A stretch of 38,732 nt of DNA from Flavobacteriales bacterium (GTDB lineage Bacteria; Bacteroidota; Bacteroidia; Flavobacteriales; UBA7312): NCBI GenBank assembly GCA_002715345.1, contig PAYR01000013.1, forward strand, positions 1-38,732. Reading direction: 5' to 3'. The position numbers were made by a program, and so were the translations under genes. Within the stretch, counting starts at the first letter, position 1, and each line of letters begins with the position of its first letter. Below, in pieces: positions 15,247 through 25,245 of the stretch. The notes under the pieces were generated by a model, which worked only from the letters and a program-made list of their open reading frames with translations, ran no database searches and was not told the DNA's origin.

Positions 15247-16248
15247 ATGAGAGTATTTAAATTTATCTTTTTTGCCATTTTAGGTTTTATTGGTCTATAC
15301 ATTTTAGCTTGTGCAATTATGACTAGTAAATTTGAGATAAGTAGAGACATTGAAATCAATTCTAACCCTCTAATTATATTTAATCAAGTTAATGATTTCC
15401 AAAATTGGAACAACTGGGAACCGTGGGCTGAAATGGACACTACCATTATTAACAATTATGGAGATATTACATCAGGAGAATGTGCTTACAGAGAATGGAC
15501 TGCAGAAAAAGTGGGTAATGGTAACATGAATATAACGAACAGTAAGTTACTTGAACAAATCGATTTTGAAATATCTTTATCAGATTGGAGTACTTTTTAC
15601 GGACAGTTCATTTTTGAACCAAAAGAAGCAGGTGTGAAAGTAAGATGGACAAATGAAGGTGATTTACCATTTATAGCAAGAGGGTGTGGTCCTATTTTTG
15701 ATGTTATGATGGGTGCAGATTTTGAAAAAGGACTCAACAACTTGAAAGTATACTGCGAAAACCTTCCTGCGCGTACAGAGAATATGCAAGTAGTAATATG
15801 GGAATCTCAACCATATGTATACATTCTAGACAGTTGTAAAGTAAGTGATATCAGCGCAAAGCTAGCAGAAGTTTATGCAGAAATTTATTATTACCTGGCT
15901 AGCCAAGGAACAATGTCAATTGACCAACCTTTCGCTAGGTATTTAAGCTTCCCTCAGAATCCAGGGGATGAAAACAAGGTAATCCTTCAAGCAGGCGCCT
16001 TTTTAGAGACAGAAATAGAAACAGAAGGAAGAATACAAATAGACTACTCTAATTCTGGGAAAATAGCACAAGCCAGCCATTTTGGAGCTTACGAAACAAT
16101 ATGGGATACGCATGATGCTATAAAAAAGTACTGCAAGGTACAAGGACTTAAGATTAATGGGAGTGCATTTGAAATGTACATTACCGATCCCGGGCTAGAA
16201 TCCAACACCGCTAACTGGGAAACAAGGGTAACTTACGAATTGAAATAA
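15247..16248 (+). CDS. Membrane-anchored SRPBCC-GyrI-like fusion protein
   Basis: This 333-residue protein begins with a hydrophobic anchor (FKFIFFAILGFIGLYILACAIM, residues 4-25; ILAC also resembles a lipobox). An SRPBCC/polyketide-cyclase-like domain follows at about 30-170 (VNDFQNWNNWEPWAEMDTT, then KAGVKVRWTNEGDLPF-like strands). A C-terminal GyrI-like small-molecule-binding domain spans about 180-333, ending SNTANWETRVTYELK. Both domains bind hydrophobic or drug-like ligands in other proteins; no enzyme motif is seen. The frame is open from 15220, but ATG 15247 places the anchor at the N-terminus and is preferred. Three bases separate it from the esterase gene. Confidence 0.78.
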   Translation: MRVFKFIFFAILGFIGLYILACAIMTSKFEISRDIEINSNPLIIFNQVNDFQNWNNWEPWAEMDTTIINNYGDITSGECAYREWTAEKVGNGNMNITNSKLLEQIDFEISLSDWSTFYGQFIFEPKEAGVKVRWTNEGDLPFIARGCGPIFDVMMGADFEKGLNNLKVYCENLPARTENMQVVIWESQPYVYILDSCKVSDISAKLAEVYAEIYYYLASQGTMSIDQPFARYLSFPQNPGDENKVILQAGAFLETEIETEGRIQIDYSNSGKIAQASHFGAYETIWDTHDAIKKYCKVQGLKINGSAFEMYITDPGLESNTANWETRVTYELK

Positions 16249-16251
16249 AAT

Positions 16252-17646
16252 ATGCGAGTAAATCTTTACACTTTATCACTATTGTTCCTTCCTTTCATAG
16301 CTTTATGCCAATGTGATGAAAATGAATATTCCATTAGTCTTTCATCCACAAGTGGAGAATGGGCAGAAGAAATGAGTTGGGAATTTTGGGACTACAACAC
16401 ATGGATGCTTGGATTAGAAAGCTCGCAAGAAGCTATTTATTCATATCAAGGAGAAAATGATTTCGAAACCACACTACAAGAGGGATGTATATCAGATGTC
16501 GGCTGCTATATACTAGCAGGTTACGACTCTTGGGGTGATGGATGGAATGATGGATTTGTTACTATAGAAATTAATAATGGTGGTAGCGAAACATTTGAAT
16601 TTATTGATGGAAACTATGCTTATTGGACTTTTAACATAAATACTGATTCTTGTGAATGGCAAATTCCTGGATGCACAGATTCAACATCTAATAATTACAA
16701 TGAATTTGCAACCCTAGATGATGGCTCTTGTATTACGCCCTTTATCTTTGAATGGGAAAAGCAAGAGAGAGAGTACTTTTTATATGTTCCGAATAATTTA
16801 CCTCTAAATGCACCGCTTGTATTTGTTCTACATGGATATTGGGGAAGTGGAGAAAACTGGATCGAAGTTTTTCAAGAATTAGCTGACGAACATAATTTTG
16901 CAGTTTGCGCACCTAATGGATTAGAAGACAACTTTGGAATCAATCATTTTAACTCAAATTTCGATGCTGCAATGTCTACAGTAGATGATTTAGGGTTTTT
17001 ATCAAATTTGGCTTTTTATCTTCACGATGAATACAATTTAAATCCGGAAAAAACATTTTCTTGTGGTTTTTCTAATGGTGGATATATGAGTTTTTCATTG
17101 GCTTGTAATGCTCCTGAAGTTTTTAAAGCTGTTGCATCAGTTACTGGAACTATGAGTGGTAACGATTGGAATGAGTTTAATCCTTCTATACTGGTTCCTG
17201 TAATGCAAATTAGCGGAACTGATGATGATGAAGTACCCAAATCTGGAGTAACAGAAGAATACTGGGATGGCGCCCCTGATATTTATAGCATAATGAATTT
17301 TTGGGGAGAGCAACATAATTGTCTTAATACAGAAACAATTAATTTAGAATTTGATTTTTCAACTGATATCACCTACTACAATGACTGTGAGAATAACAAT
17401 GAACTGAGATTATATATTGTAAATGGCATGGGGCATACATGGCCTTCATTTGCGGCATCCGAAATTTGGGACTTTTTCATGCAGGTAGATGGAAGTAGTA
17501 ATGTTTTGGTCAATACTTCAATTTCCAACAAATCAATAATAAAAATATTAAATATTTTGGGGCAAGAAACAACACCTCAAAAGAACACCGCCCTTTTTTA
17601 CTTCTTTGATGATGGTAGTGTAGAAAAGAAAATAATTATTGAATAA
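16252..17646 (+). CDS. Secreted PHB-depolymerase/feruloyl-esterase-like hydrolase, T9SS cargo
   Basis: This 464-residue protein has a signal peptide (1-19), an N-terminal domain with GYDSWGDGWNDGFVTIEIN (90-108), a cysteine-bounded GCTDSTSNNYNEFATLDDGSC linker repeat (140-160), and an alpha/beta-hydrolase domain at about 165-410. Catalytic elements are LHGYWGSGENW (oxyanion region), the nucleophile S274 in GFSNGG, an acidic residue in SGTDDDEVP, and H395 in GMGHTWP. This places it near the esterase_PHB/LpqC group. The C-terminus (about 420-464, KILNILGQET, NTALFYFFDDGSVEKKIIIE) is the short T9SS sorting-domain variant, so it is sent to the cell surface or secreted. It converges on icmF with a single base between stops. 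Confidence 0.88.
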   Translation: MRVNLYTLSLLFLPFIALCQCDENEYSISLSSTSGEWAEEMSWEFWDYNTWMLGLESSQEAIYSYQGENDFETTLQEGCISDVGCYILAGYDSWGDGWNDGFVTIEINNGGSETFEFIDGNYAYWTFNINTDSCEWQIPGCTDSTSNNYNEFATLDDGSCITPFIFEWEKQEREYFLYVPNNLPLNAPLVFVLHGYWGSGENWIEVFQELADEHNFAVCAPNGLEDNFGINHFNSNFDAAMSTVDDLGFLSNLAFYLHDEYNLNPEKTFSCGFSNGGYMSFSLACNAPEVFKAVASVTGTMSGNDWNEFNPSILVPVMQISGTDDDEVPKSGVTEEYWDGAPDIYSIMNFWGEQHNCLNTETINLEFDFSTDITYYNDCENNNELRLYIVNGMGHTWPSFAASEIWDFFMQVDGSSNVLVNTSISNKSIIKILNILGQETTPQKNTALFYFFDDGSVEKKIIIE

Positions 17647-17647
17647 G

Positions 17648-20600
17648 CTACATATTTCTTCTGTATTGACCACCAACTTCAAATAGAGCTTCTGTAATTT
17701 GACCTAAAGAACAATGCTTAGCGGCATCCATCAAGACAGCAAAAATGTTTTTATTTTGTATTGCTACTTCTTGTAATTTATGTAAACTCTCTTTTGCTAA
17801 ATCTGATTTATGCGAATGTAAGCTTTGAAGCATCCCAATTTGATATTCTTTCTCTTCAGTAGTTGCTCTAATAACTTCAGAAGGGGTAATGGTTGGGGAA
17901 CCTTTTGAATTTAAGAATGTATTCACACCAATAATTGGATATTCTCCTGTATGCTTTAATGTTTCGTAATACAACGACTCCTCTTGGATTTTAGAGCGTT
18001 GGTACATGGTTTCCATGGCACCCAAGACTCCTCCTCTTTCGGTAATTCTATCAAATTCTGTCAATACAGCTTCTTCTACCAAATCCGTTAGCTCCTCAAT
18101 AATAAATGCTCCCTGAATTGGATTTTCATTCTTTGCTAAACCAAGCTCTTTATTGATAATAAGCTGAATAGCCATAGCTCTACGAACGGACTCTTCAGTA
18201 GGTGTAGTAATCGCCTCATCATAAGCATTTGTATGCAGCGAGTTACAATTATCATAAATTGCATACAAAGCTTGAAGCGTAGTACGGATATCGTTGAAAT
18301 CTATTTCTTGCGCGTGTAATGAACGACCAGAAGTTTGAATATGATATTTTAGCATTTGAGCTCGTTCATTAGCTCCGTATTTATGCTTCATCGCTTTTGC
18401 CCAAATCCTCCTAGCTACACGACCAATCACTGCATATTCAGGATCCACCCCATTAGAGAAGAAGAACGATAGGTTTGGACCAAATTTATTGATATCCATG
18501 CCTCTACTTAAGTAGTACTCTACATAAGTAAATCCATTTGCTAAAGTGAATGCCAACTGTGAAATAGGATTAGCTCCTGCTTCTGCAATATGGTATCCAG
18601 AAATAGAAACAGAATAGAAGTTACGCACTCCTTTATCAATAAAGTACGACTGCACATCTCCCATCATTCGCAAGGCAAATTCTGTAGAGAATATACATGT
18701 GTTTTGAGCTTGGTCTTCTTTTAGGATATCTGCCTGAACAGTCCCTCTCACTTTTGTTAATGTCTCGGCTTTGATTTGTTCGTAAACATCCGCTGGCAAC
18801 ACCTGATCTCCTGTAACACCTAAAAGCATCAACCCTAAGCCATCATTTCCTTCAGGCAAATCCCCTTGATACTGTGGCCTTTCCTTGCCTTTATAGATGG
18901 CAACGATTTTCTTTTCTACCTCTTTTTCTAAACCGTTTTCTCTAATGTACTTTTCGCAGTTTTGGTCGATAGCTGCATTCATGAAATAACCCAACAGCAT
19001 AGGTGCCGGACCGTTAATTGTCATAGATACAGATGTGGTTGGATTACTTAAATCAAAACCAGAGTATAATTTTTTAGCATCATCCAAACAACAAATAGAA
19101 ACTCCTGAGTTTCCGATTTTACCATAAATATCCGGTCTATAATCAGGATCATTTCCATATAACGTGACAGAATCAAAAGCAGTAGATAAACGCTTTGCAG
19201 GCATTCCTAAACTAACATAATGAAATCGCTTATTTGTTCTTTCTGGCCCACCTTCTCCCGCAAACATTCTAGTAGGATCTTCACCTTCTCTTTTAAACGG
19301 AAACAAACCAGCTGTATATGGAAATCTACCTGGCACATTCTCTTGTAATTGCCAGTGTAGTACATCTCCCCACCCCTCATATTTTGGTAAGCAAATTTTT
19401 GGAATATCAGAATGCGACAATGACTTAGTATGTGTTTTTATTGCTAACTCTTTATCACGAACTTTAAATTTATATTCAGGTGCTTTATAAGCCGATTGTA
19501 AATCACTCCAATCATCAATAAGTTGTTTGTTTTTCGGATCTAAATGGACCAATTTTTGAGCATATGCTTCTTGTAATCCTTTCAATAATCTATCCTTGTC
19601 TTCCAAGCTAGATTTTTGAATTGTTTCCATCGATTTATGCAATCCATACAATTCTTGCGCTACTTCTTTTTGATCCCTAGACCACTTATCGTAAGCACGA
19701 TTATTATCCGAAATTTCTGACAAATACCTTGTTCTTTTAGAAGGTATTACAAAGATTTTTTCAGACATTTCTTTGGTAATTTCGAAAGAAGAAGGTAAAT
19801 CTGCTCCTGTTTTCTCTACTACCTTATCCATGATTGCTTTATACAAGGAGTTTGCTCCAGGGTCATTAAACTGCGAAGCAATCGTCCCAAATACAGGCAT
19901 CTCATCTACATCTTGTGTAAACAGCTGATGATTGCGTTGATATTGTTTCTTGACATCACGCAAAGCATCTAATGCACCACGCTTGTCAAATTTGTTAATT
20001 GAAATAAGGTTGGCAAAATCCAGCATGTCAATTTTTTCCAATTGTGTAGCTGCTCCATACTCTGGAGTCATTACATATAAAGAAGCATCTGAATGCTCTA
20101 AAATCTCTGTATCTGACTGACCTATTCCAGAAGTTTCCAAAATAACTAAATCGTAGTTCGCTGCCTTTAAAATATCTAAAGCATCATTTACATGAGCCGA
20201 TAAAGCCAAATTGGCTTGGCGTGTTGCTAAAGAGCGCATGTAAACTCTTTCACTTTTAATGGCATTCATGCGAATTCTATCTCCCAGAAGTGCTCCTCCT
20301 GTCTTTCTCTTAGAAGGATCAACAGAAACAATAGCTATTTGCTTATCTGAAAAATCAATTAAAAATCTTCGCACAAGCTCATCCACTAAAGATGACTTTC
20401 CAGCTCCACCAGTTCCTGTAATCCCTAACACAGGAGTTTTAGATTTTGCTGCTAATTCTTTGATTTTTGCTAATTCTGTTTCGGCTTCTTCCGGATGATT
20501 CTCGGCCGCTGAAATAAGTTTTGCAATGTTTTGCACATTCGACAAATCGTCTGAGCAACCTCCCACATTTTTACCTGTAGGGAAATCCGACTTCTCAACT

Positions 20601-21016
20601 AAATCATTTACCATCCCTTGTAACCCCATCGATCTACCATCATCTGGATGATAAATACGCGTAATTCCATAAGCATGTAACTCTTCTATTTCTTCTGGAA
20701 GAATTGTACCTCCTCCTCCGGCAAAAATCTTTATATGACTCACTCCCTTTTCTTTAAGTAAGTCAAACATATATTTCAAATACTCCGTATGACCTCCTTG
20801 ATAAGAGGTCATCGCAATAGCGTTTGCATCCTCTTCAATTGCACAATTAACAACCTCTTCTACCGATCGGTCATGCCCTAAATGAATCACCTCACAACCT
20901 GTTGCCTGAATGATTCTACGCATGATATTGATAGCGGCATCATGTCCATCAAAAAGAGAAGCTGCTGTTACAATCCTTACTTTATTTGTTGGTTTATACG
21001 GAAGTATATGTTCCAT
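17648..21016 (-). CDS. icmF: Fused isobutyryl-CoA mutase (IcmF)
   Basis: This protein of about 1122 residues joins three parts. The N-terminal B12-binding domain has DGHDAA (23-28, histidine ligand) and [11 protein letters not shown] near 100. A MeaB/ArgK-like G-protein chaperone carries the P-loop GTGGAGKSS (201-209) and NKFD (341-344). The C-terminal acyl-CoA mutase TIM barrel spans about 540-1120. The mutase has phenylalanine in [11 protein letters not shown] and glutamine in KEDQAQNT (about 770), where methylmalonyl-CoA mutase has Tyr and Arg. This favours isobutyryl/n-butyryl-CoA interconversion. The frame opens at 21058, but a perfect -7 box at 21039-21046 lies inside that extension, so ATG 21016 (MEHILPYKP) is the start. 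Confidence 0.93.
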   Translation of the reverse strand: MEHILPYKPTNKVRIVTAASLFDGHDAAINIMRRIIQATGCEVIHLGHDRSVEEVVNCAIEEDANAIAMTSYQGGHTEYLKYMFDLLKEKGVSHIKIFAGGGGTILPEEIEELHAYGITRIYHPDDGRSMGLQGMVNDLVEKSDFPTGKNVGGCSDDLSNVQNIAKLISAAENHPEEAETELAKIKELAAKSKTPVLGITGTGGAGKSSLVDELVRRFLIDFSDKQIAIVSVDPSKRKTGGALLGDRIRMNAIKSERVYMRSLATRQANLALSAHVNDALDILKAANYDLVILETSGIGQSDTEILEHSDASLYVMTPEYGAATQLEKIDMLDFANLISINKFDKRGALDALRDVKKQYQRNHQLFTQDVDEMPVFGTIASQFNDPGANSLYKAIMDKVVEKTGADLPSSFEITKEMSEKIFVIPSKRTRYLSEISDNNRAYDKWSRDQKEVAQELYGLHKSMETIQKSSLEDKDRLLKGLQEAYAQKLVHLDPKNKQLIDDWSDLQSAYKAPEYKFKVRDKELAIKTHTKSLSHSDIPKICLPKYEGWGDVLHWQLQENVPGRFPYTAGLFPFKREGEDPTRMFAGEGGPERTNKRFHYVSLGMPAKRLSTAFDSVTLYGNDPDYRPDIYGKIGNSGVSICCLDDAKKLYSGFDLSNPTTSVSMTINGPAPMLLGYFMNAAIDQNCEKYIRENGLEKEVEKKIVAIYKGKERPQYQGDLPEGNDGLGLMLLGVTGDQVLPADVYEQIKAETLTKVRGTVQADILKEDQAQNTCIFSTEFALRMMGDVQSYFIDKGVRNFYSVSISGYHIAEAGANPISQLAFTLANGFTYVEYYLSRGMDINKFGPNLSFFFSNGVDPEYAVIGRVARRIWAKAMKHKYGANERAQMLKYHIQTSGRSLHAQEIDFNDIRTTLQALYAIYDNCNSLHTNAYDEAITTPTEESVRRAMAIQLIINKELGLAKNENPIQGAFIIEELTDLVEEAVLTEFDRITERGGVLGAMETMYQRSKIQEESLYYETLKHTGEYPIIGVNTFLNSKGSPTITPSEVIRATTEEKEYQIGMLQSLHSHKSDLAKESLHKLQEVAIQNKNIFAVLMDAAKHCSLGQITEALFEVGGQYRRNM

Positions 21017-21038
21017 TGATTCTTTAGATTTGTACCTG

Positions 21039-21046
21039 CAAATATA
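21039..21046 (-). promoter_or_regulatory. -7 box of icmF
   Basis: The minus strand reads TATATTTG, a full match to TAnnTTTG, ending 22 bases before ATG 21016. It fixes the icmF start downstream of the in-frame codons at 21017-21058. Confidence 0.65.
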
Positions 21047-21072
21047 AGAGATTATCACCTTTGATTTTTGTA

Positions 21073-21080
21073 TAAATTTG
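21073..21080 (+). promoter_or_regulatory. -7 box of hemG
   Basis: TAAATTTG ends 11 bases before ATG 21092 and lies inside the 24-base upstream extension of the hemG frame, supporting the later start. Together with the icmF box it forms a compact divergent promoter (21039-21080). Confidence 0.6.
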
Positions 21081-21091
21081 TGAGGATAAAA

Positions 21092-22420
21092 ATGAAGAAA
21101 AAGACTATCATATTAGGTGCAGGAATCAGTGGATTAAGTGCTGCTCATTTCTTATCTAAAAAGAGTGATGATTTTGTCATTTTAGAAGGAAATAATCGAG
21201 TTGGCGGATGGATTAACTCCGAGAAAATCGAGGGATATATATGTGAAAATGGGCCAAATACAGTACTCTTAAACAACACAGCACTTATAGCACTTTTAAA
21301 AGATCTAAATTTAGAGAAAGAGCTTTGTAAACCTCAAGAGAGTGCTGCAAATAATCGATATGTACTTCATAAAAACAAATTACAAAAGATTCCTACTAGT
21401 GCATGGCAATTTTTCGTTACTCCTTTATTGAGATTGAGCGACAAACTACTTTTATTAAACGAACCATTTGTCAAAAAACATAAGAATGATACTAGTGTTG
21501 CTTCATTTTCTAAAAACCGATTTGGAGCAGGATTTTATGAGCAATTGATCCTTCCATTTGTGACAGGAATTTATGCTGGAAATCCAGAAAAAATGAGTGT
21601 TAAACATGCGCTCAAATCACTTTGGGAAATGGAACAAAAAAATGGAAGTGTGTTCAAGGGATTTCAAAAAAACTTAAAAGAACAACAAAAGGACGGTTTA
21701 CCCAAGGTTAAAATGTTCACACTACCAAATGGATTAGGCCAGCTAACAGATTGTATAGGAAAAAATTTAGGTGACAAACTACACCTCAACACTAAAGTTG
21801 AAATGATTGAAAAAACAAATACTGTTTTTTCAATACACACAAATAAAGGAGTGTTTGAATGCGAACAAGTTATCTGCACATTGCCAGCTGGTGTCACATC
21901 AAAACTAATAAGGGAAAGTAGTCTAAAAGAAAAACTTCAAGATTTAGAATATGTCCCTATAGATATTTTTCATTTTGGGTTCGACAAAAAACATGTTAAA
22001 AAACAAGTTACAGGATTCGGCTTGTTAACCAAGGAAACTGACAAAAAACACTTTTTAGGTATACTTTTTAACAGTCAAATTTTTCCACATACTGCTCCTA
22101 AAGATAAAGAACTATTTACACTTATTATAGGAGGAAGTCGTCAATCGGAATTATGCCAAAAGAAACCTACTGAGCTACGAAAAATTTTGCTCAAGGAAAT
22201 ATCTGAAATTCTTAACATCGACGGGGCACCTAGTTTCATTAAGCATATAAGATACAAAAAGGCAATCCCTCAATATAGTTTAGAACATCAAGGTTTAGTT
22301 AACTGCCTTGAAAAATACCAAACCGCTCACCAAGGTTTTTATTTTTTGAGCAATTATATACAAGGTATATCTGTAAGTGATCGAGTTTTAAAATCATACG
22401 AACTAGTTAAGAATTTTTAA
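21092..22420 (+). CDS. hemG: Protoporphyrinogen oxidase (HemY-type, FAD)
   Basis: This 442-residue flavoenzyme oxidises protoporphyrinogen IX to protoporphyrin IX, the penultimate haem step, at the membrane surface. The N-terminal FAD dinucleotide fold reads [15 protein letters not shown], then [15 protein letters not shown] and [11 protein letters not shown]. Family-specific segments are [26 protein letters not shown] and the C-terminal [11 protein letters not shown] near the flavin. This is the oxygen-type HemY fold, often labelled hemG in Bacteroidota, and not the flavodoxin-like HemG of E. coli. The frame opens at 21068, but ATG 21092 ([11 protein letters not shown]) lies just behind a -7 box and fits the family start. 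Confidence 0.92.
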   Translation: MKKKTIILGAGISGLSAAHFLSKKSDDFVILEGNNRVGGWINSEKIEGYICENGPNTVLLNNTALIALLKDLNLEKELCKPQESAANNRYVLHKNKLQKIPTSAWQFFVTPLLRLSDKLLLLNEPFVKKHKNDTSVASFSKNRFGAGFYEQLILPFVTGIYAGNPEKMSVKHALKSLWEMEQKNGSVFKGFQKNLKEQQKDGLPKVKMFTLPNGLGQLTDCIGKNLGDKLHLNTKVEMIEKTNTVFSIHTNKGVFECEQVICTLPAGVTSKLIRESSLKEKLQDLEYVPIDIFHFGFDKKHVKKQVTGFGLLTKETDKKHFLGILFNSQIFPHTAPKDKELFTLIIGGSRQSELCQKKPTELRKILLKEISEILNIDGAPSFIKHIRYKKAIPQYSLEHQGLVNCLEKYQTAHQGFYFLSNYIQGISVSDRVLKSYELVKNF

Positions 22421-22446
22421 TTTAGACCTCCTATTTTAAAAACAAT

Positions 22447-25212
22447 ATGAAGAAGTTATATTTTTTATTAGCAGCTAATATCACAGCAATCGCCCTTATT
22501 CTAGTATCACCAAGTCAAGAGATGAATTTTCATGATGGATTTAGAAAACCAGGTGAAGCGCCGGGTGGAAGAAAGTCTTGGGATGCTAAAAGATTATTAG
22601 ATCCAAGTACAGGAAAAGTACCAAACAATATACATAGCCGAGAATTAAAGTTTGCTCAAAGCTTACCCAACGATATAAACAATTCAAGTCTTGAATGGCG
22701 TGCAGAAGGACCTTATAATGTCGGAGGTAGAACTAGAGCTTTGGCATTTGACTGCACCGATGAGAACATTTTACTCGCTGGAGGTGCTTCAGGAGGAGTG
22801 TGGCGCTCTACTAATCAAGGGGAAAGTTGGGAGAAAATGACAAACCCTTTTCAGCTACACAATGTTACCTGTATTGATCAGGACACTAGAGCTGGAAAAG
22901 AACATATATGGTATCACGGAACTGGTGAGTTAACTGGCTCTTCTGCTGGTGGAGGTGACGCATACTTTGATGGAAATGGAATTTACAAATCGACAGATGG
23001 TGGAGTTAGTTGGGATTCTATTCCTTTTACAGCCGACAATTTAGCTGCAGGAGCGTTTAACCCTTGGGACTTTGTATGGAATATAGCTTTAGACCCCTCT
23101 AATTCTGAGGAAGATGAGTTATATGCTGCTATTTATGGATCTATCCACCGTTCTATAGATGGAGGAAGCTCTTGGGAAATGCAATTAGGTGGCGGTAGCG
23201 CATATTACAACAATGTAGAAGTTACCACCGAAGGAGTAGTTTATGCTACATTGAGCTCTGATGGAACAGATAAAGGTATATGGAGATCGGACAACGGAAC
23301 AGATTGGACTAATATTATACCAGATGACTTCCCTACTGTATACGGAAGAACTGCCATTGGTATTAACCCATCAAACGAAAATGAAGTTTACTTTTTAACT
23401 TCTGAAACCGAAGGATATGGACAGTATTCAGAAGTATTTTTCAATGGTGACACTTGGACATCCTTTTGGAAATACACCTACATTTGTGGTGATGGATCTG
23501 ACACTTGTGGAACTTGGGAAGCATTACATGAAAATATTCCAGCAGGTGGGCTTCCATTTGACAATTTTAATGCACAAGGAGGATACGATTTATTAGTAAA
23601 AGTAAAACCAGACGAACCAAATATTGTCTTTATTGGAGGAACAAATCTATGGAGGTCAACAGATGGATTCACTTCTGATTCTAACATCACTCAAATAGGA
23701 GGATACTTTGAGGGATCGGCACACGGAAATGGAAATTGGGACATATATGACACACACCACCCAGACCAACATGATTTATTGTTTTTACCATCCAATCCAG
23801 ATGTTATTTTAAGCGCAACGGACGGAGGGGTTTATAAATCGAACGATTGCAAGGCAACACCACATGTTTGGGAACGACTAAATAATGGATACCAAACTAC
23901 TCAATTGTACGCTGTAACAATGAGTAAAGAAGCTAATGACCCCTTAATTTTAGGAGGATTCCAAGATAACGGAAATTTTGTAACATTTAGTGAAGACAAC
24001 ACAGCCGATTGGACTATGCCTTTCAATGGTGATGGCTCTTATAGTGCTATTGCTGACAACAAAGAAGATTTTTATATCCAAATACAAAGAGGAGTATTGT
24101 ATAAAATGCAACTAAACAATACTGGAGAAATACAAGCTTATAACAGGATGGATCCTTTAAGCGCAGATACTTTCGACTACGGATTTATCAACTATTTAGC
24201 CATGGATCCAAATAACGATAACATTCTTTATTTTCCAGAAGGAAATGTATTGTGGAGAAACAATGATGCTGGAAATTTCCCATATAAGAATTCGCACGAA
24301 AGAAGTGATTTTGGATGGGAGGCATTTGCAGATTCTTTAGCTTACAATGACAATATCACCGCAGTAGCTGTATCAACAGTGCCTGCTAACACTGTTTACT
24401 ATGGAACAGATGATGGACGATTGTTTAGAATATATAATGCACATGAAGGAAACCCAGGTCATGTAGAAGTAACAGATAATGGATTTCCTAGCGGTGGATA
24501 TGTAACAGGAATTTGTATAGACCCACAAGATGCAAGCAATGTAATTGTGGTATTCTCCAACTATAATAAAAACAGCTTGTTCTTCTCCTCAGACAACGGA
24601 AGTACTTGGGGTAATATCTCAGGAAACTTAGAAGAACCCAATGCATCAGGTTTTTATACCGGAACAGGCGATGGTCCTTCATGCAGAACAGCTGCAATAG
24701 CTCATCTTGCCAGTGGAGAAACCTTATATATTGTAGGAACATCAACAGGACTTTACGCTACCAGTGAACTAGATCCTTATTCTGGAATTAGCATGCAAGA
24801 AACCACTAAATGGACACAAATTGGGACACAAGAAATTGGCAATGTAGTGATAGAAAATATCCAATTTAGAGAAGCGGATGGCAAACTTCTTGTAGGAACA
24901 CATGGAACAGGCATATACTCAGCTACTATTAGCAGTTTAAATGACATATACCCAACAAGTATTACAGAGTTACCCAACCAACAGTTTTTTAGTGTTTATC
25001 CGAACCCATCTACTAGCTACACAACTGTCAAGTGGGAAAATAAAGACATACACACTCTAATAGTTGCGGATGCTATGGGTAAAATTGTGTGGGAACAAAA
25101 AACACAAAACCAACAAACACAAATAGACAATAGTAATTGGCCTAAAGGCATTTACTACATCATACTTACTAGCAAACAAGAACAGTATACTCAAAAACTA
25201 ATAGTACAATAA
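22447..25212 (+). CDS. Secreted BNR/sortilin-like beta-propeller protein, T9SS cargo
   Basis: This 921-residue protein starts with a signal-anchor-like segment (KLYFLLAANITAIALILVS). It contains many propeller blades of the BNR/WD40/YVTN-like type seen in sortilin and GH74 proteins: GGVWRSTNQGESWEKM, GIYKSTDGGVSWDSI, GSIHRSIDGGSSWEM, GGVYKSNDCKATPHVW and LFFSSDNGSTWGNIS. The final ~80 residues form a type A T9SS sorting domain (FFSVYPNPSTSYTTVKW, ADAMGKIVWEQ, WPKGIYYIILTSKQEQYTQKLIVQ). Such proteins are surface-exposed; enzymatic activity is not evident, and GH74 catalytic aspartates cannot be verified here. It follows hemG by 26 bases and ends at a bidirectional hairpin. Confidence 0.88.
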   Translation: MKKLYFLLAANITAIALILVSPSQEMNFHDGFRKPGEAPGGRKSWDAKRLLDPSTGKVPNNIHSRELKFAQSLPNDINNSSLEWRAEGPYNVGGRTRALAFDCTDENILLAGGASGGVWRSTNQGESWEKMTNPFQLHNVTCIDQDTRAGKEHIWYHGTGELTGSSAGGGDAYFDGNGIYKSTDGGVSWDSIPFTADNLAAGAFNPWDFVWNIALDPSNSEEDELYAAIYGSIHRSIDGGSSWEMQLGGGSAYYNNVEVTTEGVVYATLSSDGTDKGIWRSDNGTDWTNIIPDDFPTVYGRTAIGINPSNENEVYFLTSETEGYGQYSEVFFNGDTWTSFWKYTYICGDGSDTCGTWEALHENIPAGGLPFDNFNAQGGYDLLVKVKPDEPNIVFIGGTNLWRSTDGFTSDSNITQIGGYFEGSAHGNGNWDIYDTHHPDQHDLLFLPSNPDVILSATDGGVYKSNDCKATPHVWERLNNGYQTTQLYAVTMSKEANDPLILGGFQDNGNFVTFSEDNTADWTMPFNGDGSYSAIADNKEDFYIQIQRGVLYKMQLNNTGEIQAYNRMDPLSADTFDYGFINYLAMDPNNDNILYFPEGNVLWRNNDAGNFPYKNSHERSDFGWEAFADSLAYNDNITAVAVSTVPANTVYYGTDDGRLFRIYNAHEGNPGHVEVTDNGFPSGGYVTGICIDPQDASNVIVVFSNYNKNSLFFSSDNGSTWGNISGNLEEPNASGFYTGTGDGPSCRTAAIAHLASGETLYIVGTSTGLYATSELDPYSGISMQETTKWTQIGTQEIGNVVIENIQFREADGKLLVGTHGTGIYSATISSLNDIYPTSITELPNQQFFSVYPNPSTSYTTVKWENKDIHTLIVADAMGKIVWEQKTQNQQTQIDNSNWPKGIYYIILTSKQEQYTQKLIVQ

Positions 25213-25215
25213 AAA

Positions 25216-25245
25216 AAGCCCGAATAAATCGGTGCTTGCTTTTTA
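25216..25245. terminator. Bidirectional terminator
   Basis: A hairpin at 25216-25237 (AAGCCCGA, ATAAA loop, TCGG-T-GCTT with one bulged T) has a T run on both sides: TTTTT after it on the plus strand and seven Ts on the minus strand. It serves the converging beta-propeller gene and the DUF481 gene. Confidence 0.8.

Noticed and set aside
21017-21058. 14-codon N-terminal extension of icmF
   Set aside because: It contains a perfect -7 box on the same strand; the family N-terminus begins near MEHILPYKP.
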